Assembly (NCBI RefSeq): GCF_018987265.1
Contig: NZ_CP076853.1
Coordinates: 496,001-560,000, forward strand
Length of the DNA stretch: 64,000 nt
Origin: Rhizobium sp. WYJ-E13
GTDB lineage: Bacteria > Pseudomonadota > Alphaproteobacteria > Rhizobiales > Rhizobiaceae
Direction of reading: 5' to 3'
The notes under the pieces are model-generated. The model had not been told where the DNA came from. It ran no database searches and saw only the letters and a program-made list of their open reading frames with translations. Positions 56,806 to 64,000 of this stretch are shown here, one piece after another (position 1 is the first letter of the stretch; each line of letters starts with the position of its first letter). The position numbers and the translations under genes were made by a program.

Positions 56806-58104
56806 TCAGCGGCTTGCCTGCCTCGTCTTCGGTCCCGAAACCGAAAGCGAGGCGGTGATGTGTTCCATCGGGGCAAGCTGCTCGAGCGGGCCGATCGCCG
56901 AAAGCGTCGGGACGGTATCGTAGAAGAGGCGGCCGGCAAGATCGGTCAGGCGCTCGATCGTGATGCCTTCCAGGCGGTCCATCATCTCCGGATTGGAGAT
57001 CGGGCGGCCGTAGAGCATCATCTGTCGGGCGACCTGGCCGGCACGCGCCGCAGGACTTTCCTGGCCCATGAGAAGCTGCGCACGGATCTGGGCGCGGGCG
57101 CGCTCGATTTCCTTCTGGTCGATATTGTCGGCCGATTTGTGCAACTCGTCGATGATGACGGGCACCAATTCCGGCAGGTTTTCGCCGCCGGTCGCGGCGT
57201 GGATGCCGAAGATGCCGGTATCGGAAAAGCCCCAGTGGAAGGCATAGACCGAATAACAGAGGCCGCGGAACTCGCGCACTTCCTGGAACAGGCGGGAGGA
57301 CATGCCGCCGCCGAGGATATTGGCGAGGATCTGCGAGCAGTAGAAATCACGGGCGTGATAGGCCTTGCCCTCGAAGCCGAGCAGAATCTGTGCGTCCATG
57401 AGATCGCGCGTTTCGCGCACATTGCCGCCGATATAACGTGCGGCTTCCATGACCGGCGGCGCGTTGGCCGCGGTCGGCAGGCTTGCAAAACGGTCTTCGA
57501 CCATGCGCACGAATTCGTCATGCTCGACGGCGCCGGTCGCCACGACGAACATCCGGTCGGTCGTATAGTTGCGGCCGAGATAGGTGCGGATCTGTTGCGG
57601 CGTGAAGGAAACGACGGTTTCCGGAGTGCCGAGGATCGGCCGGCCGAGCGTCTGGCCGCGATAGGCCACCTCGGAGAAACGGTCGAAGACGACATCGTCG
57701 GGCGTGTCGTTGGCCGCATTGATCTCCTGCAGGATGACCTGCTTCTCGCGCTCCAGTTCTTCTTCCTCGAAGGCGGATTCCGTCAGGATATCGGCCAGGA
57801 TATCGACGGCGAGCGGCACGTGGTCCTTCAGGACCCGGGCATAATAGGAGGTCGTTTCGGTGGAGGTAGCGGCGTTCACTTCGCCGCCGACATCCTCGAT
57901 TTCCTCGGCAATCTGGCGCGCGGAGCGTCGCCTCGTGCCCTTGAAGGCCATGTGCTCGAGCAGGTGGGCAATGCCGTGCTCGTCTTCCGTCTCGTTGCGC
58001 GAACCTGATTTGATCCAGACTCCAAGCGCAGCGCTTTCAAGGTGCGGCATGGTCTGTGTGACTACTGTCAGCCCGGATTTGAGCCGGGTGCACTCAACTG
58101 TCAT
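56806..58104 (-). CDS. M16 family zinc metallopeptidase (processing-peptidase-like)
   Basis: This insulinase-type peptidase of 432 residues has the inverted zinc motif HLLEH (H-x2-E-H) at about residues 48-52, with the distal Glu in VILQEINAANDTPDD. GLCYSVYAFHWGFSDTG marks the second half-domain. It resembles the alphaproteobacterial single-subunit relatives of mitochondrial processing peptidase. It lies 27 bases after thrC, so both are probably one transcript. Confidence 0.94.
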   Translation of the reverse strand: MTVECTRLKSGLTVVTQTMPHLESAALGVWIKSGSRNETEDEHGIAHLLEHMAFKGTRRRSARQIAEEIEDVGGEVNAATSTETTSYYARVLKDHVPLAVDILADILTESAFEEEELEREKQVILQEINAANDTPDDVVFDRFSEVAYRGQTLGRPILGTPETVVSFTPQQIRTYLGRNYTTDRMFVVATGAVEHDEFVRMVEDRFASLPTAANAPPVMEAARYIGGNVRETRDLMDAQILLGFEGKAYHARDFYCSQILANILGGGMSSRLFQEVREFRGLCYSVYAFHWGFSDTGIFGIHAATGGENLPELVPVIIDELHKSADNIDQKEIERARAQIRAQLLMGQESPAARAGQVARQMMLYGRPISNPEMMDRLEGITIERLTDLAGRLFYDTVPTLSAIGPLEQLAPMEHITASLSVSGPKTRQASR

Positions 58105-58131
58105 GTGCTATCTTTCTGCGCCTGCCGTCAT

Positions 58132-59532
58132 CTAGCTGCGGGCATGCTTGCCGATAAAGGTTTCAACCGCTTTGAGCTCGGGCTCGATGATCTGGAAGCG
58201 CTCCTCCCTGTGCATCAGATCAGCAAGCCACGTCGGAAGCGCCGGGTCAATACCGGAGGCGGATTTTACGGCAGCCGGGAATTTCGCCGGATGGGCGGTG
58301 GCAAGCGTCACCATCGGGGTACCAGGCTTTTCCCGCTTGGCGGCCACAAAGACGCCGATCGCCGAATGCGGATCGAGCAGATAGCCGGTTTCCGCATAGG
58401 TCTTGCGGATCGTTTCCGCCACCTGGCGCTCACTCGCGCGGCCAGCGCGGAAATCCTTTTTGATGAATTTAAGCGCTTCGGGCGAAATTTCGAAACCATT
58501 GGATTGCTTGAGGCTCTCCATTGCGGCACGCACCTTGGAGGCGTCGCGGTCATAGGCTTCGAACAGCAGCCGCTCGAAGTTGGAAGATATCTGGATATCC
58601 ATTGATGGAGAAGTGGTGGCCTTCACCGCCTTCATGTCATAACGGCCGGTCTTCAGCGTCCGCGCCAGGATATCGTTCTCATTGGTGGCGATGACGAGCT
58701 TGTCGATCGGCAGGCCCATGCGCTTGGCACAATAGCCGGCGAAGATATCGCCGAAATTGCCAGTCGGTACCGTGAAGGAGATCTTCCGGTCCGGGCTGCC
58801 GAGTGCCACCGCCGTGGTGAAATAATAGACGATCTGGGCCATGATGCGCGCCCAGTTGATCGAGTTGACACCCGAAAGCTTCACCTTGTCGCGGAAGGCA
58901 ACGTCATTGAACATGGCTTTGACGAGGTTCTGGCAATCGTCGAAATTGCCCTCGACGGCAAGCGCATGCACATTGCCGGCCGTTGACGTCGTCATCTGCC
59001 GCTGCTGTACCGGCGATACCTTGCCATGGGGGAAGAGGATGAAGATGTCGGTGCGCCCGCGGCCGGCGAAGGCGTCGATCGCCGCGCCACCCGTATCGCC
59101 CGAGGTGGCGCCGACGATGGTTGCCCGCTCGCCGCGCTTTTCCAGCGCATAATCCATCAGGCGGGCGAGAAGCTGCATCGCCACGTCCTTGAAGGCGAGC
59201 GTCGTGCCATGGAAGAGCTCCATGACGAAGCTGTTCGGGCCGGTCTGGACCAGTGGCGCGATCGCCGGATGGCGGAAAGTGCCATAGGCTTCGTTAATCA
59301 TCGCCCGGAAGGTTTCGTCTGGGATTTCGCCATTGGTGAAGGGCGAAAGGATGGTGAAGGCGATCTCCTGATAGGTCTTGCCGCGGAGCGCCCGGATTTC
59401 CTTTTTGGAAAAGTTCGGCCATTTGCGGGGAACGTAAAGCCCGCCATCGCGCGCCAGCCCAGCCAGAAGGGCGTCGCAAAAGCCGAGGGAAGGGGCCTCG
59501 CCGCGGGTCGAGATATAGTCCACGTTCGTCAT
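58132..59532 (-). CDS. thrC: Threonine synthase
   Basis: ThrC converts O-phosphohomoserine to threonine with pyridoxal phosphate; thrB in this window makes its substrate. The 466 residues start with YISTRGEAPSLGF; the PLP lysine is in TTLAFKDVAMQ, the phosphate-binding segment is GATSGDTGGAAIDAF, and NSINWARIMAQIVYYF is conserved. This is the class I (fungal/enterobacterial-like) type. It heads the likely operon thrC, M16 peptidase, RimJ-like, EAL protein. Confidence 0.96.
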   Translation of the reverse strand: MTNVDYISTRGEAPSLGFCDALLAGLARDGGLYVPRKWPNFSKKEIRALRGKTYQEIAFTILSPFTNGEIPDETFRAMINEAYGTFRHPAIAPLVQTGPNSFVMELFHGTTLAFKDVAMQLLARLMDYALEKRGERATIVGATSGDTGGAAIDAFAGRGRTDIFILFPHGKVSPVQQRQMTTSTAGNVHALAVEGNFDDCQNLVKAMFNDVAFRDKVKLSGVNSINWARIMAQIVYYFTTAVALGSPDRKISFTVPTGNFGDIFAGYCAKRMGLPIDKLVIATNENDILARTLKTGRYDMKAVKATTSPSMDIQISSNFERLLFEAYDRDASKVRAAMESLKQSNGFEISPEALKFIKKDFRAGRASERQVAETIRKTYAETGYLLDPHSAIGVFVAAKREKPGTPMVTLATAHPAKFPAAVKSASGIDPALPTWLADLMHREERFQIIEPELKAVETFIGKHARS

Positions 59533-59800
59533 CCTTGATCTATGGCTGGAGAGTTTCCGTGCGGAAAACGGGCCGTCGCCGCGCCGCCGAAAAGAGGGGG
59601 CTTGCCGGCCTGCCCGAGCGGTGTCGCAGGTATCCTATTGAACTTGCCCGCATCCGGCTGCGAAAAGTGCATCAAAACGGTGCTTACCCAATCGATTTTT
59701 CTTTGCGCCGCTGATATAGACCATCGCCAACTGTCATGAAAGGCCTTGCGCGAAAGTCGCGAGAACCTAAAAGAAAAGCGTTTGCAAGGGGTGGAATATC

Positions 59801-60481
59801 GTGCTCGGCAAGGTCTCGCGTCTCATTGTTTCCGCATCGCTCTTTGCCGCCCTTGCCGGCTGCAATTCGCTCGGCCTCGGCGGCGACAGCAAGCCTGAAG
59901 CTGCAGCTGCGAGCAGCGGCTCCGCTCCGCTTCAGCCGAACGGCAATGCCCAGATCATGCCGGTCGCTCCATCAAATCCTTCGTCGAACCAGGCCCCGAT
60001 CGGCACCGGCGTTACCGCGCAGGGAACGGTCGCACCCGTTGTGCAGGGTGCATGCCCGCAGATCTTCATGCGTGACCAGGACGCGATCTATCGCACCTAT
60101 GCGAAAGGTGCGAAGACCGGTGATCCGCAGCAGGTCGTCTTCCAGGCATCTTTCGGCGACTACAGCCGCCAGTGCATGCTCAGCGATACGGCGCTCTCCA
60201 TGACCGTCGTGGCACAGCTTCGCCTCGTCGCCGGTCCGGGTGGCACGCCGGGTCCGGTCACTCTGCCGATCCGCATCTCGGTGCTGGATGGACAGGACGT
60301 GCTGTCATCAGAAGTCGTTCACTTCCCGACGCAAATTCCGGCGGGCTCCCCTGCCACGCAGGTCATCTTCCGCCACGAAGGCATCAAGATGCCGGTCGGT
60401 TCCGGCGCGCTGGTCCGCGTCAATGTCGGCTTCGACACCCAGCCCGCCAAGAACGCCAAAAATTCCAAGAAGAGCAGCTAG
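59801..60481 (+). CDS. Hypothetical lipoprotein
   Basis: This predicted lipoprotein of 226 residues has a hydrophobic start and the lipobox LFAALAGC at about residues 14-21. A Ser/Ala/Pro-rich linker (to about 80) precedes a globular domain with two cysteines (ACPQIF, RQCML) that could pair. The globular part (RDQDAIYRTYAKGAK ... VNVGFDTQP) is conserved-looking but unknown to me. GTG start preceded by AAGGGG. The tail is Lys/Ser-rich. Confidence 0.82.
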   Translation: MLGKVSRLIVSASLFAALAGCNSLGLGGDSKPEAAAASSGSAPLQPNGNAQIMPVAPSNPSSNQAPIGTGVTAQGTVAPVVQGACPQIFMRDQDAIYRTYAKGAKTGDPQQVVFQASFGDYSRQCMLSDTALSMTVVAQLRLVAGPGGTPGPVTLPIRISVLDGQDVLSSEVVHFPTQIPAGSPATQVIFRHEGIKMPVGSGALVRVNVGFDTQPAKNAKNSKKSS

Positions 60482-60574
60482 GCAATCGCCTGCTCGCGAT
60501 CTCGTACAATTGAACGAGCTGTAGTGCCGCGGCACGTGCGGCCGCGCGACAAACCCTCGTCCACAACATATAAA

Positions 60575-60596
60575 GAGCCCGCGAATCTGCGGGCTC
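60575..60596 (-). terminator. Terminator of the HAD hydrolase gene
   Basis: GAGCCCGC (60575-60582) pairs with GCGGGCTC (60589-60596). On the minus strand the hairpin is followed by TTTATATG, which suits a terminator for the gene ending at 60637. Confidence 0.75.
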
Positions 60597-60636
60597 AGCC
60601 TGCGGTTTTCTGTCAGAGGCTCGCCGCCAGCTGCCC

Positions 60637-61326
60637 TTAGAGCACGCCTTCCCATTCGGCGAGTGCGGCAACCACACCCGGCAGATCGTTCATGCGAGAG
60701 ATGACGGTCTCCGCGCCTGCATCCGTCAACTTGTCGGCATGCGAGGGATAGGTGTGCGAGCCGCCGGTGAAGCCGATCACCCGCATGCCTGCAGCGCGCG
60801 CAGCGTGGACACCGTGCGTGGAATCTTCGACGACGACCGTCTTGGAAGGCGAGATACCCATCTGGCTTGCGCCGTGCAGGTAGATATCCGGCTTCGGCTT
60901 GGCGCGGTCGGGGCCAAGATCCTTGGCAGAGAAGATAGTGGGCGCGAAGAGCTTCTTCAGGCCGACCTTGCCCAGCATCATGTCGAGCCGCTGGCTCGAG
61001 GAGTTCGAGCAGATGCAGCGCTTCATCGAGAGGCGGCTGATGGCGAATTCGACGCCGGGAATGGCCTGGACTTCCTGTTCGAGCCGGATATCCAGAAGCT
61101 TCTGCGACTGATCGATGAGGGATGCCGAGAGCGGAATGCTGGCTTCCCGTTCGATCTGGAAGAGGATGTCCTGCCATGTCAGGCCGGCGAAGCGCTCGTT
61201 CATTTCCTCGACGCCGATCGGATAGCCTGCTTCCGTCAGCAGCCTGGATTCGACATCCGCTGCGATGATTTCGGAATCGACCAGAACGCCGTCACAGTCG
61301 AAGATGATGAGGTCGAAGCCGTCCAT
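60637..61326 (-). CDS. HAD family phosphatase (subfamily I, beta-phosphoglucomutase/phosphatase-like)
   Basis: This 229-residue haloacid-dehalogenase-fold hydrolase carries motif I FDCDGVLVDSE (both Asp), motif II ICSNSSSQ, the motif III Lys in KPKPDIYL and motif IV VVVEDSTHGVHAA. The helical cap lies at about 18-80. It dephosphorylates a small sugar phosphate or similar; the substrate is unknown. It is a single gene with its own terminator. Confidence 0.9.
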   Translation of the reverse strand: MDGFDLIIFDCDGVLVDSEIIAADVESRLLTEAGYPIGVEEMNERFAGLTWQDILFQIEREASIPLSASLIDQSQKLLDIRLEQEVQAIPGVEFAISRLSMKRCICSNSSSQRLDMMLGKVGLKKLFAPTIFSAKDLGPDRAKPKPDIYLHGASQMGISPSKTVVVEDSTHGVHAARAAGMRVIGFTGGSHTYPSHADKLTDAGAETVISRMNDLPGVVAALAEWEGVL

Positions 61327-61453
61327 ATACTCATGCCTTGTTCGGGGATGATGCGGCTTTACACGATGGCGGACGAAAGCTCAACCGATGGCGGGGCATG
61401 GCTGGAATGCGCGGCGCGGGCAGCTTTGCGGCGAGCGGCTGGAGCACGGTCGC

Positions 61454-62176
61454 TCACCATCGTATCAGGGACAAGCTGGTCGTGCCTTGCTGGCTTTCCA
61501 GCGGAAACAATTTCAGGAACTGCCGCTCACCCTCGGGTGAAAAGACCACGGAGCGGCTTTCCGGTATCCGTCGCGCCCAGCCCTTTTCCATGAAGCTTGC
61601 CAGCAGTGCCTTGCCGAGGCTGCCAGCGAGATGGGCGCGGCGTTCGCTCCAGTCGAGGCAGGAGCGGCAGAGCGGCCGGCGAGAGGATTTGAGGCTGCCG
61701 ATATCGATGCCGATGCATTGCAGATCGTTCTCGCCCTTGGTTGTTACCGCAAGCCCGTCGCCGACGGCATCGATCGATCCCGATGCGACCAGGCTGTCCA
61801 GCATGCGCACGCCGTAATCGCCGGCGAGGTGATCGTAGCAGATGCGCGCCTTGCGCAGTGCCGGATCCTTCGGTCCGGGCTGGTGGCGCAGATGCCCGAG
61901 GCTTGCGGCAAGACCCATCATGCTTTCGATCAGCCGGGCCACCGCCTCGTCGGCTAGGGTGAAATAGCGGTGCCGCCCCTGTTTGCGCTGGGCAAGCAAG
62001 CCGCCGCCTTCCAGCTTTGAGAGATGTGAGCTCGCCGTCTGCAGCGTGACCCCGCCGGCTGCCGCGAGCTCCGTCGCCGTCAGCGCACGGCCGCCCGTCA
62101 GCGCCGCCAGCATGTTGGCGCGGGCCGGATCGCCGATGAGCGCACCGATCTGCGCGATGTCAGGTCCTTCCTTCAT
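61454..62176 (-). CDS. ArsR family winged-helix transcriptional regulator
   Basis: This 240-residue regulator has an N-terminal ArsR helix-turn-helix (about 5-85: GDPARANMLAALTGG, LTATELAAAGGVTLQTASSHLSKL) and a long C-terminal domain with RKARICYDHLAGDYGVRML and RPLCRSCLDWSERRAHLAG. The cysteine-containing C-terminus (two Cys in CRSCLDWSER) could sense metal or redox state. It diverges from the NIPSNAP/ABM pair with 71 bases between starts, so it likely controls them. Confidence 0.92.
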   Translation of the reverse strand: MKEGPDIAQIGALIGDPARANMLAALTGGRALTATELAAAGGVTLQTASSHLSKLEGGGLLAQRKQGRHRYFTLADEAVARLIESMMGLAASLGHLRHQPGPKDPALRKARICYDHLAGDYGVRMLDSLVASGSIDAVGDGLAVTTKGENDLQCIGIDIGSLKSSRRPLCRSCLDWSERRAHLAGSLGKALLASFMEKGWARRIPESRSVVFSPEGERQFLKLFPLESQQGTTSLSLIRW

Positions 62177-62177
62177 A

Positions 62178-62195
62178 CTTCGATCGTAACCGAAG
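62178..62195. promoter_or_regulatory. Candidate operator of the ArsR regulator
   Basis: CTTCG (62178-62182) and CGAAG (62191-62195) form an inverted repeat around ATCGTAAC, directly in front of the ArsR start in the short divergent promoter region. It suits a dimeric winged-helix regulator. Inference only. Confidence 0.4.
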
Positions 62196-62247
62196 CATGT
62201 CAGTACCGCAATGTGCGAAAGCTCCTCTCATACGAAAGGAGAAACCG

Positions 62248-62577
62248 ATGATTACCTGCTTCATCCGCTATGAGATCGACCCCTTCCGCAAGGATGCCTT
62301 TGCCGAATATGCCCGCAACTGGGGAGAGGCGATCCCGCGCAACGGTGCCGACCTGATCGGCTATTTCGGTCCGCATGAAGGTTCGGCGACGACGGCCTAC
62401 GGCGTCTACAACATCGAAAGCCTCGCAGCCTACGAGGCCTACCGTGCAAGGCTGACCGCCGATCCGCTCGGCCGGAAGAACTACGAATTCGCCCGCCGCG
62501 AGCGCTTTATTCTCAAAGAGGACCGGATCTTTCTGAAGAACGTCTCGGCCCCGCATGCGAAGCTGGTGCTGCCATGA
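62248..62577 (+). CDS. NIPSNAP family protein
   Basis: This is a dimeric alpha/beta barrel domain of 109 residues. MITCFIRYEIDPFRKDAFAEYARNW and LIGYFGPHEGSATTAYGVYNI are typical of bacterial NIPSNAP proteins, whose function is unknown. AGGAG precedes ATG 62248. Its stop overlaps the next gene (ATGA), so both are made together, probably under the divergent ArsR regulator. Confidence 0.9.
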   Translation: MITCFIRYEIDPFRKDAFAEYARNWGEAIPRNGADLIGYFGPHEGSATTAYGVYNIESLAAYEAYRARLTADPLGRKNYEFARRERFILKEDRIFLKNVSAPHAKLVLP

Positions 62578-62933
62578 TCGCCGTCATCTTCGAAGTCATT
62601 CCCTATCTCGGCGAGCGCCACAAATATCTCGATCTTGCCGGTGAACTCAGATCCGAACTCCAGAAGATCGACGGCTTCATTTCCATCGAGCGTTTCGAGA
62701 GCCTGACGATGCGCGGCAAGATCCTCTCGCTGTCCTTCTTCCGGGATGAGGAAGCGGTGCACCAGTGGCGTAATCTCGAAGCCCATCGGGCGGCGCAAAA
62801 GGCCGGCCGGAACGGCATTTTCGCCGATTATCGCCTGCGCATCGGCCATGTCGTCAGAGACTACGGCATGCTTGAGCGGGCCGAGGCACCTGAGGACAGT
62901 AGGCAGGTTCACGCGCCTCAGGCGGCAGAGTGA
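62574..62933 (+). CDS. Antibiotic biosynthesis monooxygenase (ABM) domain protein
   Basis: This is a ferredoxin-like ABM domain of 119 residues. MIAVIFEVIPYLGERHKYLDLA, IDGFISIERFESL, LSLSFFRDEEAVHQWRNLEAH and GIFADYRLRIGHVVRDYG match the family, which includes quinol monooxygenases, heme-degrading enzymes and many of unknown use. It overlaps the NIPSNAP gene by four bases, giving two alpha/beta-barrel proteins from one transcript. Confidence 0.9.
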   Translation: MIAVIFEVIPYLGERHKYLDLAGELRSELQKIDGFISIERFESLTMRGKILSLSFFRDEEAVHQWRNLEAHRAAQKAGRNGIFADYRLRIGHVVRDYGMLERAEAPEDSRQVHAPQAAE

Positions 62934-63040
62934 AATCGGGGCGGGCGCAGCCGGCTGTCCGCCTCTTTCTTATAGGTAAACCGGAATATTTTCCCGAAAC
63001 GGGTCGGTGCTTCAGGCTTTGGTAACCAACTTGCGTAACC

Positions 63041-63055
63041 ATAACGGAGAGTTAA
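63041..63055. promoter_or_regulatory. CtrA-like binding site in the ccrM promoter
   Basis: ATAA-CGGAGAG-TTAA matches the CtrA consensus TTAA-N7-TTAA at seven of eight positions. It ends 27 bases before the ccrM ATG. CtrA control of ccrM is established in Caulobacter and expected in Rhizobiales; this site is inferred from the match. Confidence 0.6.
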
Positions 63056-63061
63056 GCGTAA

Positions 63062-64000
<939 letters not shown>

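Noticed and set aside
59533..59800. Small plus-strand frames between thrC and the lipoprotein gene
   Set aside because: Short, Arg/Lys/Pro-biased, without ribosome site or coding codon bias; treated as intergenic promoter region.

Overview
The window is about 60% GC and its coding strands favour C or G at the third codon position. Gene content and order point to the chromosome of an alphaproteobacterium of the Rhizobium/Agrobacterium group: aa3-type cytochrome oxidase cluster ctaC-ctaD-ctaB-coxF-ctaG-ctaE with DUF983 and SURF1 next to it, a bioMNY biotin transporter, an IalB-family protein, an Atu4866-type protein, a ccrM methyltransferase and rhizobial palindromic intergenic repeats. Almost everything is housekeeping. 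I see no rRNA, tRNA, CRISPR array, complete insertion sequence or prophage.

Layout. 1-5.2 kb: a CorA/ZntB-type metal transporter cut by the window edge, an acyl-CoA dehydrogenase/enoyl-CoA hydratase pair behind a LiuR-type operator, and an rRNA methyltransferase pair (tlyA with an RlmD-like enzyme). 6.2-10.4 kb: a chemoreceptor, then a divergent AraC regulator/dehydrogenase module. 10.4-15.5 kb: dxs, pirin, a dehydrogenase, xseB and a histone-deacetylase-like enzyme, all on the minus strand. 15.7-21.5 kb: a thioesterase, bioMNY, a YcaQ-type DNA glycosylase, then aroC with a ribB variant whose second domain is degenerate. 21.7-30.9 kb: a large GGDEF-EAL protein, a 296-bp inverted-repeat element, a histidine phosphatase, fabI, a DnaJ protein, pdxH and a polysaccharide deacetylase. 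31-35.4 kb: a D,D-carboxypeptidase, a MazG-like protein, tldD and an IalB protein.

35.7-43 kb holds the aa3 oxidase structural and assembly genes, all on the plus strand. They supply subunits II, I and III, heme O synthesis (ctaB), copper delivery (ctaG), the tiny coxF and, after a terminator and one unrelated gene, DUF983 and SURF1. ispH, thrB and rnhA follow (43-45.6 kb). 45.6-49 kb has a zinc-ribbon metallopeptidase, YqgE, a DsbD-N-like protein and a 1-Cys peroxiredoxin. 49-52.3 kb has a decayed parDE toxin-antitoxin pair, then a zinc-type ABC transporter operon that opens with a 42-residue membrane protein. 52.3-59.5 kb carries a Dabb protein, a secreted cysteine-rich protein, a 7TM EAL protein, a RimJ-like acetyltransferase, an M16 peptidase and thrC. 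59.8-64 kb ends with a lipoprotein, a HAD hydrolase, an ArsR/NIPSNAP/ABM module and the first 306 codons of ccrM behind a CtrA-like site.

No plainly new large system is visible. The best leads are the unannotated small protein coupled to the zinc transporter, the MITE-like element that supplies a neighbour's stop codon, the doubly broken parDE pair, the RibBX-type protein, the histidine-rich head of CtaD, and several candidate operators (LiuR-type, FNR/FixK-type, Zur-type, CtrA-type).
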